Shown here: piece by piece, positions 39,099 to 48,594 of the stretch
How the letters are laid out: the number at the start of each line of letters is the position of its first letter
Numbering within the stretch: position 1 is the first letter of the stretch
DNA from: Variovorax sp. N23
GTDB taxonomy: Bacteria > Pseudomonadota > Gammaproteobacteria > Burkholderiales > Burkholderiaceae_C
Length of the DNA stretch: 64,000 nt
Assembly (NCBI RefSeq): GCF_025486315.1
Contig: NZ_JAOOPY010000007.1
Span: 1 to 64,000, forward strand
Direction: 5' to 3'
Position numbers and translations under genes: made by a program
The notes under the pieces: model-generated
Database searches by the model: none
Told to the model about the DNA's origin: nothing
What the model saw: the letters and a program-made list of their open reading frames with translations, nothing else

Positions 39099-40568
39099 AT
39101 GCGCCTTCTCGGCAAAGCGCTCACCTTCGACGATGTGTTGCTGGTGCCAGCGTTCTCCCAGGTCCTGCCCAAGGACACCTCCCTCTCCACCCAGTTTTCC
39201 CGCAACATCTCGCTGAACCTGCCGCTGGTTTCCGCGGCGATGGACACCGTGACCGAGGCCCGCCTCGCGATCGCGATCGCGCAGGAAGGCGGCATGGGCA
39301 TCGTGCACAAGAACCTCACGGCGCAGCAGCAGGCGGCCGAGGTGTCCAAGGTCAAGCGCTACGAATCCGGCGTGCTGCGCGACCCGGTGGTCATCACCCC
39401 CACGCACACGGTGCGCGAGGTGATGGCACTGTCGGAGCAACTCGGCATCTCCGGCTTCCCGGTGGTCGACGCCGGCAAGGTGGTCGGCATCGTGACCGGC
39501 CGCGACCTGCGCTTCGAGACCCGCTACAACGCGCCCGTCAGCGAGATCATGACGCCGCGCGACAAGCTCATCACCGTGCCCGACGGCACGACGCTGGCCG
39601 ACGCCAAGGCGCTGCTCAACAAGTACAAGCTCGAACGCCTGCTGGTGATCGACGGCGCCTTCGAGCTCAAGGGCCTGATCACGGTGAAGGACATCACCAA
39701 GCAGACCACCTTCCCGAACGCGGCGCGCGACCCGAACGGCCGGCTGCGCGTGGGCGCGGCGGTGGGCGTGGGCGAGGGCACCGAAGAGCGCGTCGAAGCG
39801 CTGGTGCGCGCCGGCGTCGACGCCATCGTGGTCGACACGGCGCACGGCCACAGCAAGGGCGTGATCGACCGCGTGCGCTGGGTCAAGCAGAACTACCCGC
39901 AGGTCGACGTGATCGGCGGCAACATCGCCACCGGCGACGCCGCGCGCGCGCTGGCCGATGCCGGTGCCGATGCGGTCAAGGTCGGCATCGGCCCGGGCTC
40001 CATCTGCACCACCCGCATCGTGGCCGGCGTGGGCGTGCCGCAGATCATGGCGGTCGACAGCGTCGCCACCGCGCTGCAGGGCACCGGCGTGCCGCTCATC
40101 TCCGATGGCGGCGTGCGCTACTCGGGCGACATCGCCAAGGCCATCGCCGCCGGCGCCAGCACCGTCATGATGGGCAGCATGTTCGCCGGCACCGAAGAGG
40201 CGCCGGGCGAAATCGTGCTGTACCAGGGCCGCAGCTACAAGAGCTACCGCGGCATGGGCTCCATCGGCGCGATGCAGCAGGGCAGCGCCGACCGCTACTT
40301 CCAGGAGTCGAGCACCGGCAACCCCAACACCGACAAGCTGGTGCCCGAAGGCATCGAAGGCCGGGTGCCGTACAAGGGCTCGATCGTCTCGATCATCTAC
40401 CAGATGGCCGGTGGCGTTCGCGCCAGCATGGGCTACTGTGGTTGCCCCACCATCGAGGACATGAAGAACAAGGCCGAGTTCGTGGAGATCACGACGGCCG
40501 GCATCCGCGAGAGCCATGTGCACGACGTGCAGATCACGAAGGAAGCGCCGAACTACCGCGCCGAGTGA
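39099..40568 (+). CDS. guaB: IMP dehydrogenase
   Basis: A 489-residue enzyme oxidising IMP to XMP, the first committed step of GMP synthesis. The catalytic Cys is C303 in GSICTTRI (C305 in E. coli); two CBS domains lie at about 95-205, including [19 protein letters not shown]. The active-site flap and the C-terminal E-rich segment are normal. Start at [17 protein letters not shown]; a TTACAAT -10-like box lies 23 bp upstream. GuaA follows only after an inserted toxin-antitoxin pair. Confidence 0.97.
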   Translation: MRLLGKALTFDDVLLVPAFSQVLPKDTSLSTQFSRNISLNLPLVSAAMDTVTEARLAIAIAQEGGMGIVHKNLTAQQQAAEVSKVKRYESGVLRDPVVITPTHTVREVMALSEQLGISGFPVVDAGKVVGIVTGRDLRFETRYNAPVSEIMTPRDKLITVPDGTTLADAKALLNKYKLERLLVIDGAFELKGLITVKDITKQTTFPNAARDPNGRLRVGAAVGVGEGTEERVEALVRAGVDAIVVDTAHGHSKGVIDRVRWVKQNYPQVDVIGGNIATGDAARALADAGADAVKVGIGPGSICTTRIVAGVGVPQIMAVDSVATALQGTGVPLISDGGVRYSGDIAKAIAAGASTVMMGSMFAGTEEAPGEIVLYQGRSYKSYRGMGSIGAMQQGSADRYFQESSTGNPNTDKLVPEGIEGRVPYKGSIVSIIYQMAGGVRASMGYCGCPTIEDMKNKAEFVEITTAGIRESHVHDVQITKEAPNYRAE

Positions 40569-40575
40569 CCCTGAT

Positions 40576-40644
40576 TCTGGCCCGACTTTTCGAGTCGGGC
40601 CAGATCGTGGTTAAAATTCGGGCCAGACTTTTCAATTCTGGCCC
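40576..40644 (+). promoter_or_regulatory. two related inverted repeats upstream of the toxin-antitoxin pair
   Basis: A perfect 12-bp stem TCTGGCCCGACT/AGTCGGGCCAGA (40576-40587 with 40593-40604) and an 8-bp stem GGGCCAGA/TCTGGCCC (40620-40627 with 40637-40644), the latter ending 2 bp before the antitoxin ATG. The two share an imperfect direct repeat ATTC(T/G)GGCC(C/A)GACTTTTC (16 of 18 bases), suggesting repeated operator half-sites. A TAAAAT (40612-40617) between them could be the -10. The first stem could instead be the guaB terminator, but it has no clear T tail. Confidence 0.55.
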
Positions 40645-40646
40645 CC

Positions 40647-40895
40647 ATGCAATCCATCGGCATCGCTGAAGCCAAGAACAACTTCTCGGCCCTGATCGAC
40701 CTGGTCGAGAAGGGGGAGGAGGTTCGCATCACGCGCCACGGCAAAGAGGTGGTGCGGATGCTGCCGGTGCGCCGCAAGCCAGTCATTACCGACGAGCAGA
40801 TCGAGCGCGAACTGCGGCAGATCGACGCGCTGCATGCATCGATCCGCCCCGGGCCTGCCGTGCGCGCCCTGCGCGAAGAAGGGCAGCAGGCATGA
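40647..40895 (+). CDS. Phd/YefM-family antitoxin
   Basis: An 82-residue antitoxin (MQSIGIAEAKNNFSALIDLVE) with a Phd/YefM-type N-terminal DNA-binding fold and a C-terminal toxin-binding tail, here RKPVITDEQIERELRQIDA. It neutralises the PIN toxin encoded by the next gene, whose ATG overlaps its stop (ATGA). It likely represses the pair through the inverted repeats directly upstream. The pair sits between guaB and guaA. Confidence 0.9.
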   Translation: MQSIGIAEAKNNFSALIDLVEKGEEVRITRHGKEVVRMLPVRRKPVITDEQIERELRQIDALHASIRPGPAVRALREEGQQA

Positions 40896-41326
40896 CCGCC
40901 TTCGTGATGGACGCCTCGGTCACCGCCGCGTGGCTGCTGCCCGACCACGCCAACGCGCACACCCGCAAGCTCTACGCCGCCATCCGCCGCGACGAGGTCG
41001 AGCCGCAGGCGCCCAACGCCTGGCAGTGGGAATGTGCCAACATCCTCGCCAACGGCGTGCGCAGCGGCCGCATTCCGTCGTCCGCGATCGAAGGGCTGTG
41101 GAGCGTGCTTGATGCCATCCGCCACCGGGTCGAACTGCACGAGCTCGCCCCCGCCCAGCACAAGGCCGTACTGGCCGTCGCCATCGATGCCGGCGTGTCG
41201 CTCTACGACGCCGGCTACCTCTGGCTGGCCCGCTCGCTCGACCTCCCGCTCGCCACCCTCGACGAGCAACTCATCCAGGCTGCGCCCTCCGCGGGCGTGA
41301 AGCTGTTCGACATTTCAACGCTCTGA
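40892..41326 (+). CDS. vapC: PIN-domain toxin (VapC-like ribonuclease)
   Basis: A 144-residue PIN-domain protein with the acidic catalytic residues D7 (VMDASV), E47 (WQWECAN), D106 (LYDAGYL) and D124 (ATLDEQL), the set expected for a Mg-dependent RNase of the VapC type. It overlaps the antitoxin stop (ATGA), the usual toxin-antitoxin coupling. Its stop is 4 bp before the guaA ATG, so any transcript of the pair probably continues into guaA. Confidence 0.9.
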   Translation: MTAFVMDASVTAAWLLPDHANAHTRKLYAAIRRDEVEPQAPNAWQWECANILANGVRSGRIPSSAIEGLWSVLDAIRHRVELHELAPAQHKAVLAVAIDAGVSLYDAGYLWLARSLDLPLATLDEQLIQAAPSAGVKLFDISTL

Positions 41327-41330
41327 GTCC

Positions 41331-42956
41331 ATGCCCATGCAACACGACAAGATCCTCATCCTCGATTTCGGCTCGCAAGTCACCCAGCTGATCGCACGCC
41401 GCGTGCGCGAGGCGCATGTGCTGAGCGAGGTGCATCCCTGCGACGTGACCGACGACTGGGTGCGCGCGTACGCCGCCGACGGGCACCTCAAGGGCGTGAT
41501 CCTGTCCGGCAGCCATGCCAGCGTCTACGAGGACACCACCGACAAGTGCCCGCAGGCCGTGTTCGACCTCGGTGTGCCGGTGCTGGGCATCTGCTACGGC
41601 ATGCAGGCCATGGCGCACCAGCTCGGCGGCAAGGTCGAGAGTGGCCACCAGCGCGAGTTCGGCTTTGCCGCCGTGCGCGCCCACGGCCACACCGCGCTGC
41701 TCAAGGACATCGCCGACTTCACCACGCCCGAAGGCCACGGCATGCTCAACGTGTGGATGAGCCACGGCGACAAGGTCACCGAGCTGCCGCCCGGCTTCAA
41801 GCTGATGGCCAGCACCGACAGCTGCCCCATCGCCGGCATGGCCGACGAGGCGCGCCGCTACTACGCGGTGCAGTTCCACCCCGAGGTCACGCACACCGTG
41901 CAGGGCAAGGCGATCCTCGAGCGCTTCGTGCTCGGCATCTGCGAGGCCAAGCCCGACTGGGTCATGCGCGACCACATCGCCGAGGCGGTGCAGAAGATCC
42001 GCGCGCAGGTGGGCGACGAGGAGGTCATCCTCGGCCTCTCCGGCGGTGTCGACTCGTCGGTGGCCGCTGCGTTGATCCACCGCGCCATCGGCGACCAGCT
42101 GACCTGCGTCTTCGTCGACCACGGCCTGCTGCGACTGAACGAGGGCGACCTGGTCATGGAGATGTTCGAGGGCAAGCTCCATGCGAAGGTGATTCGCGTC
42201 GACGCCAGCGACCTGTTCCTCGGCAAGCTCGCCGGCGTGAGCGACCCCGAAGCCAAGCGCAAGATCATCGGCGGCGAGTTCGTCACCGTGTTCAAGCAGG
42301 AGGCCGCCAAGCTCAAGGCCGGCGATGGGGGCCACAAGGGCGCGACCTTCCTGGCGCAGGGCACCATCTACCCGGACGTCATCGAGTCGGGCGGCGCCAA
42401 GAGCAAGAAGGCCGTGACGATCAAGAGCCACCACAACGTGGGCGGACTGCCGGAGCAACTGGGCCTGAAGCTGCTCGAGCCGCTGCGCGACCTGTTCAAG
42501 GACGAGGTCCGCGAGCTCGGTGTGGCACTCGGCCTGCCGCCCGAGATGGTCTACCGCCACCCGTTCCCCGGCCCGGGCCTGGGCGTGCGCATCCTCGGCG
42601 AAGTGAAGAAGGAATACGCCGACCTGCTGCGCCGCGCCGACGCGATCTTCATCGAGGAACTGCGCAACTTCGTCGACCCGGAAACCGGCAAGACCTGGTA
42701 CGACCTCACCAGCCAGGCCTTCACCGTGTTCCTGCCGGTCAAGAGCGTCGGTGTGATGGGCGACGGCCGCACCTACGACTACGTGGTGGCGCTGCGCGCC
42801 GTGCAGACCAGCGACTTCATGACCGCCGACTGGGCCGAGCTGCCGTATGCGCTGCTCAAGAAGGTGTCGGGCCGCATCATCAACGAGGTGCGCGGCATCA
42901 ACCGCGTGACCTACGACGTGTCGAGCAAGCCGCCAGCGACGATCGAGTGGGAATGA
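41331..42956 (+). CDS. guaA: GMP synthase (glutamine-hydrolysing)
   Basis: A 541-residue enzyme converting XMP to GMP. The N-terminal class I amidotransferase carries C88 in GICYGMQ, and the ATP-pyrophosphatase domain has the P-loop [10 protein letters not shown] (about 230-240). The C-terminal dimerisation domain ends with [18 protein letters not shown] second ATG two codons downstream (MQHDK) is an equally likely start. It follows the toxin gene by 4 bp. Confidence 0.97.
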   Translation: MPMQHDKILILDFGSQVTQLIARRVREAHVLSEVHPCDVTDDWVRAYAADGHLKGVILSGSHASVYEDTTDKCPQAVFDLGVPVLGICYGMQAMAHQLGGKVESGHQREFGFAAVRAHGHTALLKDIADFTTPEGHGMLNVWMSHGDKVTELPPGFKLMASTDSCPIAGMADEARRYYAVQFHPEVTHTVQGKAILERFVLGICEAKPDWVMRDHIAEAVQKIRAQVGDEEVILGLSGGVDSSVAAALIHRAIGDQLTCVFVDHGLLRLNEGDLVMEMFEGKLHAKVIRVDASDLFLGKLAGVSDPEAKRKIIGGEFVTVFKQEAAKLKAGDGGHKGATFLAQGTIYPDVIESGGAKSKKAVTIKSHHNVGGLPEQLGLKLLEPLRDLFKDEVRELGVALGLPPEMVYRHPFPGPGLGVRILGEVKKEYADLLRRADAIFIEELRNFVDPETGKTWYDLTSQAFTVFLPVKSVGVMGDGRTYDYVVALRAVQTSDFMTADWAELPYALLKKVSGRIINEVRGINRVTYDVSSKPPATIEWE

Positions 42957-42957
42957 T

Positions 42958-43089
42958 TGGCCGGCACCCGGCGCGGACGGCAAGGCCGAAACTGCGCCGG
43001 GCCACCTGAAAGCGAACTACATTGACCAGGGCAAGCTCGGCGCCGCCTCTGGCGAGGGCTTCTACGTCTGCGAACCACCGGTCGCCTGA
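42958..43089 (+). pseudogene. C-terminal remnant of a 3-hydroxyacyl-CoA dehydrogenase
   Basis: An open stretch without start codon directly after guaA. Its last 30 codons read as the C-terminus of 3-hydroxyacyl-CoA dehydrogenases: HLKANYIDQGKLGAASGEGF, then Y and a short tail. In intact proteins this segment follows several hundred residues; here it begins right at the guaA stop, so the rest is gone. It marks a junction: the oleate hydratase gene starts 31 bp later. Identification is from memory of the family motif, not a search. Confidence 0.6.
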
Positions 43090-43119
43090 CCCGGAAACAA
43101 CCCAAAGAAGGAGCTAGCC

Positions 43120-44889
43120 ATGCGCTACAGCAGCGGAAATTACGAAGCATTCGTTCGTCCCCGCAAACCTGAGGGCGCCGACAGGAAGACGGCGTGGTTC
43201 GTCGGATCGGGCCTCGCCGGGCTTGCTGGCGCGGCCTTCCTGATCCGGGATGGCGGCGTGGCGGGCGAACGCATCACCATCCTCGAAGAGTTGGCCATTC
43301 CAGGCGGCGCACTCGATGGTCTCGATGTCCCTGAAAAGGGATTCGTCATCCGCGGCGGGCGCGAGATGGAGTCGCATTTCGAATGTCTCTGGGATCTCTA
43401 CCGCTCGATCCCGTCGCGGGAGATCGAAGACGCGAGCGTCCTGGACGAGTTCTACCGGCTCGACAGAGATGATCCGAACGTCTCGCTGCAGCGCGTGACG
43501 CAGAACCAGGGCCAAGACGTGCCCGACAAGGCCCTGCTGACGCTGAACGACAAGGCCCAGAAGGACTTGCTCTCGGTCTTCCTCGCGACCCGGGAGGAGA
43601 TGGAAAACAAGCGCATCAACGAGGTCTTCGGCGAGGATTTCCTCAAGAGCAACTTCTGGCTCTACTGGCGCACCATGTTCGCCTTCGAGGAGTGGCATTC
43701 GGCGCTCGAGATGAAGCTGTATCTGCATCGCTTCATCCACCACATCGGCGGCCTGGCGGACTTCTCTTCGCTCAAGTTCAATCGCTACAACCAATATGAA
43801 TCGATGGCCCTGCCGCTGGTGAAGTGGCTGCAGGACCGCGGCGTCAAGTTCCGCTATGGCGTCGAGGTCACCGATGTCGATTTCGACATCCAGGCCGGGC
43901 GCAAGCAGGCGACACGGATCCACTGGAGCGAGAAGGGCGTCGAAGGCGGTGTCGACCTCGGGCCGGACGATCTCGTCTTCATCACCATCGGCTCGCTGAC
44001 CGAGAACTCGGACAACGGCGATCACCATACCCCGGCCCGGTTGAAGGAAGGGCCGGCGCCGGCCTGGGACCTGTGGCGCCGCATCGCCGCCAAGGACCCC
44101 ACCTTCGGCCGTCCGGACGTGTTCGGCGCGCACATCCCGGAGACCAAGTGGGCGTCGGCGACGATCACCACGTTGGACCCTCGCATTCCGAAATACATCG
44201 AGAAGATCGCCAAGCGCGATCCATTCAGCGGCAAGGTGGTGACGGCCGGTATCGTCACCGTCAAGGATTCGAGCTGGCTGTTGAGCTGGACCGTGAGTCG
44301 GCAGCCGCATTTCAAGAAACAACCGAAGGACCAGATCGTCGCTTGGTTCTACGCGCTGTTCGTGGATAGGCCTGGCGATTATGTGAAGAAGCCGATGCAG
44401 GACTGCACCGGCGAGGAGATCACCCAGGAATGGCTCTATCACATGGGCGTTCCGGTCGAGGACATTCCGGAACTGGCCGCGACGGGCGCGAAGGCCGTGC
44501 CGGTGATGATGCCGTACATCACCGCCTTCTTCATGCCGCGCCAGGCCGGCGACCGGCCCGACGTGGTCCCCGAGGGTGCCGTCAACTTCGCCTTCATCGG
44601 CCAGTTCGCCGAGTCCAGGCAGCGCGACTGCATCTTCACCACCGAGTATTCGGTCCGCACCCCGATGGAGGCCGTCTACACCTTGCTCGATGTCGAGCGT
44701 GGCGTGCCGGAGGTGTTCAACTCGACCTACGACATCCGCACGCTGCTTGCCGCGATCGGGCCGCTGAGGGACGGAAAGGGAATCGACATTCCCGTGCCGG
44801 CCTTCCTGCGCAATCTGCTGATGCGCAGGCTGGACAAGACCCAGATCGGCGCGCTGCTGCACGAGTTCAAGCTGGTCAGCGAAGACTGA
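43120..44889 (+). CDS. ohyA: oleate hydratase (fatty-acid double-bond hydratase)
   Basis: A 589-residue flavoprotein of the myosin-cross-reactive-antigen family, which adds water to the cis-9 double bond of oleate and similar acids to give 10-hydroxy fatty acids. The FAD-binding motif GSGLAGLAGAAFL is at about 29-41, followed by RITILEELAIPGGALDG. Further family features are HFECLWDLYRSIPS and FNRYNQYESMALPLVKWLQ. RBS AAAGAAGGAG lies 7 bp before the ATG. It sits between a dehydrogenase remnant and a truncated small ORF, with no neighbours of related function, so it is probably acquired. Confidence 0.95.
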   Translation: MRYSSGNYEAFVRPRKPEGADRKTAWFVGSGLAGLAGAAFLIRDGGVAGERITILEELAIPGGALDGLDVPEKGFVIRGGREMESHFECLWDLYRSIPSREIEDASVLDEFYRLDRDDPNVSLQRVTQNQGQDVPDKALLTLNDKAQKDLLSVFLATREEMENKRINEVFGEDFLKSNFWLYWRTMFAFEEWHSALEMKLYLHRFIHHIGGLADFSSLKFNRYNQYESMALPLVKWLQDRGVKFRYGVEVTDVDFDIQAGRKQATRIHWSEKGVEGGVDLGPDDLVFITIGSLTENSDNGDHHTPARLKEGPAPAWDLWRRIAAKDPTFGRPDVFGAHIPETKWASATITTLDPRIPKYIEKIAKRDPFSGKVVTAGIVTVKDSSWLLSWTVSRQPHFKKQPKDQIVAWFYALFVDRPGDYVKKPMQDCTGEEITQEWLYHMGVPVEDIPELAATGAKAVPVMMPYITAFFMPRQAGDRPDVVPEGAVNFAFIGQFAESRQRDCIFTTEYSVRTPMEAVYTLLDVERGVPEVFNSTYDIRTLLAAIGPLRDGKGIDIPVPAFLRNLLMRRLDKTQIGALLHEFKLVSED

Positions 44890-44933
44890 CGACACCACGC
44901 CCACCAGCGTGGCGGGCAAGGACCGGAGGCTCC

Positions 44934-45041
44934 ATGCATTCTGCCCAGCTTGAACTGGATGCCAGCAACCTGCACAAACTGGCACGTCGGCTGGGCATCA
45001 AGGCGCCGTCGGCGGCAGGCAGCCGAGTCCGCGCAGCGTGA
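44934..45041 (+). pseudogene. truncated small ORF after oleate hydratase
   Basis: A 35-codon ORF (MHSAQLELDASNLHKLARRL...) with a GGAGG ribosome-binding site 6 bp upstream, running into the 3' end of the convergent epimerase gene and stopping there. I do not recognise it. The good translation signal and the abrupt loss of a sensible sequence at the junction (about 45000) suggest the start of a gene whose remainder was lost when the DNA segment carrying oleate hydratase was inserted. A genuine short peptide cannot be excluded. Confidence 0.4.
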
Positions 45042-45990
45042 GCTCGATCGCCTCGTCCAGCGGCGTATGCGGCTCGGCGCCGAGTGCGCGCGCAAGGCGG
45101 GCGCCGTCCAGCCGCACGGGCTGCTGCCAGAGGTAGCGCATCTCCAGCAGTTCGCGCAGCGTGGGCACGAAGGGCGCCGCGAGACGGACCAGCGCCCACG
45201 GAAAGGCGGCGGTCGCGGTGGTCAGGCCATGGCGCGCCGCGACGCGGCCGATGGCGGCGGCCATCTGCGTGCCGTCGGCATCCCAATGGCCGGCCATGTG
45301 AAAGGCCGCGAAGGGCGGCAGGGCGCTGCGCCGCGCCAGCAGTTCGACCATCGTGCGAGCCACGTCGGGCAGGTATGACCACGCATGCCCCACGCCGGCG
45401 TCGCCGGGCAGCCGGATCGTCTTCACCGGACGGCCGGGTTTGACCAGGCCCTGCGAGAACCAGCTGCTGCCGGCTCGCGGACCGAAGAAATCGCCTGCGC
45501 GAACCACGATGGCCCGCGCGCCCTGCGCGGTGGCACCATGGATCCGCCGCTCCAGCTCGACGCGAATCGCCCCCTTGCGTGTCTGCGGATGCTGCGGCGC
45601 GTCTTCCTGCAGCAGCGGGAAGGCGTCCGGGCCGTAGTTGTAGACGGTGCCGGGCAGCATGATGGTGGCTTGTTCGGCGACGGCCGCCGCGATGGTGTTG
45701 TCGATCATCGGCAGCACCAGTTCGGCCCAGCGCCGGTAGCCGGGCGGATTCACCGCATGGACGATCACGGTGCAGCCCTGCGCGGCGCGCCGCACGTCGT
45801 CGCGGTTCATCGCATCGCCGCGCAGCCAGGTGATGCCGTCGCGTCGTTCGACCGGGCTGGCCAGTCCGCGCTGCAACGCCTGCACCCGCCAGCCGCTGTC
45901 GCGCAGCTGCCGCGCGACCTCGCCGCCGATGCCGCCGGTGGCGCCCAGGACCAAGGCGGCGCCGGAGCAGGAGATGTCGAGGGGTTGCAT
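44998..45990 (-). CDS. NAD(P)-dependent epimerase/dehydratase family protein
   Basis: A 330-residue extended short-chain dehydrogenase. The dinucleotide motif GATGGIGG is at about 17-24, and the sequence NPPGYRRWAEL and LPGTVYNYGPDAF follow the epimerase pattern, but the SDR catalytic Tyr-x3-Lys is not obvious, so it may be an atypical (NmrA-like or reductase) member. The substrate is unknown. It is divergent from a LysR regulator with a 101-bp spacer; such pairs are commonly co-regulated. Confidence 0.8.
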   Translation of the reverse strand: MQPLDISCSGAALVLGATGGIGGEVARQLRDSGWRVQALQRGLASPVERRDGITWLRGDAMNRDDVRRAAQGCTVIVHAVNPPGYRRWAELVLPMIDNTIAAAVAEQATIMLPGTVYNYGPDAFPLLQEDAPQHPQTRKGAIRVELERRIHGATAQGARAIVVRAGDFFGPRAGSSWFSQGLVKPGRPVKTIRLPGDAGVGHAWSYLPDVARTMVELLARRSALPPFAAFHMAGHWDADGTQMAAAIGRVAARHGLTTATAAFPWALVRLAAPFVPTLRELLEMRYLWQQPVRLDGARLARALGAEPHTPLDEAIELTLRGLGCLPPTAP

Positions 45991-46079
45991 GCGCTGTTTC
46001 CTGAATGTGAGGGGAGGGAATGCGCCGATTCTGGCGACCCGTCACCCGGAAAGAAATTGCCTAAATAAGCGTAGCGGCT

Positions 46080-46093
46080 ATACATTCATGTAT
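46080..46093. promoter_or_regulatory. palindrome overlapping the LysR start codon
   Basis: ATACAT-TC-ATGTAT (46080-46093) is a perfect 6-2-6 palindrome and overlaps the ATG at 46092. Such a placement fits autoregulation by the LysR protein or by another dimeric regulator in the divergent promoter. The classical T-N11-A LysR box was not identified with confidence. Confidence 0.4.
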
Positions 46094-46979
46094 GACCAAA
46101 AGCATCGGATGGGAGCTGTACCGCAGCTTCCTTGCCGTTCTCGCCGAAGGCTCGCTCTCGGGGGCCGCGCGGGCGCTCGGGTTGACGCAGCCCACGGTGG
46201 GGCGGCACGTTTCGGCCCTGGAGGCCGCCTTGGGCCAGGCCCTCTTCACACGGTCGCAGACCGGCCTGCTCGCGACGGAGGCGGCCCTGTCGCTCAGCGC
46301 CTATGCCGAAGCCATGCAGCGCAGCGCGGCGGCGTTGGAGCGGGCGGCCATCGGTGCGGGCGAGGGCGTGTCAGGCACGGTCCGGATCTCCGCCAGCGAA
46401 GTCATCGCCGTCCATGTGCTGCCGCCGGCGCTGGCGCGCCTGAGGAAGGCGCATCCGGGTCTGCGGCTCGAACTGGTGGCGACCAACCGCGTGCAGGACC
46501 TGCTCCAGCGCGAGGTCGACATCGCCATCCGGATGACGCCGCCGACCCAGGAAGCGCTGATCGCGCGGCGCGTCGGCGATGTGGCGCTGGGCCTCTTTGC
46601 CCGCGACGACTACCTCGCAGAACACGGAACACCCCAGCGGCTGGCCGATCTGTCGCGGCACGCGCTGATCGGCTTCGATGCGGAGACACCCTTCCTGCGC
46701 GCGGCAAGGCAGAAGTTTCCCGCCTGGGCCCGCGAAGCCTTTTCGCTGCGCAGCGACAGCGATCTGGCCCAGTGGGCGCTGGTCCAGGCCGGCTGCGGCA
46801 TCGGGATCGGTCAGGCCGCCCTGGCGGCGCGAGACAGCCGGCTGGTGCGCGTGCTGGCCAGCGAATGCACCTTCGCACTCGAGACCTGGGTCACGATGCA
46901 TGAAGACCTGCGCGGCAGCCCGCGGTGCAAGGCGGTGTTCGATGCGTTGGTCGACTGGCTTCGGGCGTACACCGGCTGA
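46092..46979 (+). CDS. LysR-family transcriptional regulator
   Basis: A 295-residue regulator with an N-terminal winged HTH (LAVLAEGSLSGAARALGLTQPTVGRHVSAL, about 14-45) and the two-lobed effector domain (about 90-290). Divergent from the epimerase-like gene, which it likely controls. The GTG-free ATG start at 46092 overlaps a palindrome. Confidence 0.92.
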   Translation: MTKSIGWELYRSFLAVLAEGSLSGAARALGLTQPTVGRHVSALEAALGQALFTRSQTGLLATEAALSLSAYAEAMQRSAAALERAAIGAGEGVSGTVRISASEVIAVHVLPPALARLRKAHPGLRLELVATNRVQDLLQREVDIAIRMTPPTQEALIARRVGDVALGLFARDDYLAEHGTPQRLADLSRHALIGFDAETPFLRAARQKFPAWAREAFSLRSDSDLAQWALVQAGCGIGIGQAALAARDSRLVRVLASECTFALETWVTMHEDLRGSPRCKAVFDALVDWLRAYTG

Positions 46980-47004
46980 ATCGCCGGCCCCCCCTACGGC
47001 ACCC

Positions 47005-47361
47005 CTACAGCAGGGGAGCGAGCTGGGGGAGGCGTCGACTGGCCCACAGGTTCACCAGGGCGTCGAGTTCGCTCGCGTAAATGCCGGTCGAGCGCTCGGT
47101 GCGCCCGTCCGCATCGGGGACACGGCTGTCCAGGCACGCGTGCCACAGCGACTTGCGCAGCTGCCGGTACTGTCCGAGGCATTCGTAGCCGTAGGGGGCC
47201 GAGGCCGAGAGCGCACATCGGCGGATCAGCAGGCCGCTGGTGTGCGCATAGGCCAGCCCCTTGGTCGACACCAGCAGGAAGGCGCCATCGTCCTGAATCA
47301 CACGCTCGCGCGGTATATCGGACGTGAGCTCGGGGATGGAGGATGGCTTCTGCTTGGACAT
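47005..47361 (-). CDS. conserved-looking hypothetical protein
   Basis: A 118-residue protein I do not recognise. It has no signal peptide or membrane segment; it contains three Cys (RRCALSASAP, YECLGQY, WHACLDSRV) and a hydrophobic C-terminus (LVNLWASRRLPQLAPLL). It lies convergent to the LysR gene (25 bp between stops) and 55 bp after the start-proximal side of the DUF72 gene's stop. Coding bias is normal for the genome, so it is probably real. Confidence 0.6.
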   Translation of the reverse strand: MSKQKPSSIPELTSDIPRERVIQDDGAFLLVSTKGLAYAHTSGLLIRRCALSASAPYGYECLGQYRQLRKSLWHACLDSRVPDADGRTERSTGIYASELDALVNLWASRRLPQLAPLL

Positions 47362-47416
47362 GACTCCAGGTATATCGGCAGCATCGCGGCAGGCTGAAGG
47401 ACACTGGCCATGACCG

Positions 47417-48511
47417 CTATGCGTCCGGCCCGGCCTCGGCGCAGAAGGCCGGGCGGCCGGACGGCCTGTGCAACTGTTCGGCCAGCGCCTGCACGCTCAG
47501 CGGCGCCGAGCCTTCGGCCTTGTTGCTGATCGTGACGTACACGTTCTGCCCGGCGCCCGCGGTGCCGGCGATCACGCGGGCCAGGGCCGTGCGGGTGTCG
47601 ATGTCGGGATGGACCATCTTGTCGAACGGCGCATACAGCGCCTCGGCATCTTCGTAGCCGTAGGCGCCGTGTCGGCGATTCACGTTCCAGCGGCAGACCA
47701 GCGGCCCCGGCCAGAGGGCGCGCAGCATCGGCAGCTGTTCGGCGATGGGCGGCAGCTTGGGGTGCAGGCCGAGGCAGTAGGTGGCGCCGGCGTCGCGCAG
47801 AAGATCGGCGAGCGCCGGGGTGAGCAGTTCGGGGTCGCGCACCTCCACCGCGATCACGCCGTCCGGCGCATCGGGGCGCAGCGCGGGCAGGGCGCGCAGC
47901 ATCGCTGCCAGGCGCTCGAACAGCTCCGCACGGCGCGCCAGCAAGGGCAGCGGCAGCGGGCTGAGCTGGAACACCAGCGCACCGACCTTGGCGCCCAGGC
48001 CGTCGAGCGCCGGCCGGACGAATTCGTGCACCGCGAGTTCGGGATTCAGGAAGGCCGGATTCGGCTGCCGGCCGCGGCCTTCCTCGCCGCGCACCAACGC
48101 ATCGGTCACCAGGCTCGGCGCCTTGACCACGAAGCGGAAATCGGGCGGCACCAGGGCCGCCAGCCGCGCGTACTGGATCGCGCTGAGTGGGCGGTAGAAG
48201 GCACGGTCGACGCAGACGGTGCGCAGCAGCGGGTGGCGGGCATAGGCCGTGAGCCCGTCCTTGGCCAGCCGTGATTCGGCATAGGTGCCGTCCCAGACGA
48301 TGCCGGCCCAGCCGGGATACGACCAGGTCGAGGTGCCCAGCCGGACGTGGCGCGGCAGGGCGTCCGCCATGGCTTGCAGCGCGGGGGCGACCGGCTGGGC
48401 GGCAATGGCACCCCCGCGTGCGGCGCGGGGCGCCGGTGTGGCGGCCGATGCTGTGGCCGGCGACGGCGCATCGGCCTCGTCGGGGAGATCGGGAAAGAGC
48501 GAATCCTGCAT
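47417..48511 (-). CDS. DUF72 domain-containing protein
   Basis: A 364-residue protein of the DUF72 (YecE) family, a TIM-barrel fold of unknown function. Family segments visible are LGTSTWSYPGWAGIVWDGTY, FVVKAPSLVTDALVRG, GVIAVEVRDPELL and RWNVNRRHGAYGYEDAEALYAPFDK. The first 50 residues are a Pro/Ala-rich leader typical of many DUF72 proteins in this group. I start at MQDSLFPD (48511). Confidence 0.9.
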   Translation of the reverse strand: MQDSLFPDLPDEADAPSPATASAATPAPRAARGGAIAAQPVAPALQAMADALPRHVRLGTSTWSYPGWAGIVWDGTYAESRLAKDGLTAYARHPLLRTVCVDRAFYRPLSAIQYARLAALVPPDFRFVVKAPSLVTDALVRGEEGRGRQPNPAFLNPELAVHEFVRPALDGLGAKVGALVFQLSPLPLPLLARRAELFERLAAMLRALPALRPDAPDGVIAVEVRDPELLTPALADLLRDAGATYCLGLHPKLPPIAEQLPMLRALWPGPLVCRWNVNRRHGAYGYEDAEALYAPFDKMVHPDIDTRTALARVIAGTAGAGQNVYVTISNKAEGSAPLSVQALAEQLHRPSGRPAFCAEAGPDA

Positions 48512-48594
48512 GTCGAAGCGATGAATGCCGCATTCTCGCTGCGGGCCCCGATGCGCTCGCGGACAATGGGCGCACCGCACGGGAACACGCCACC

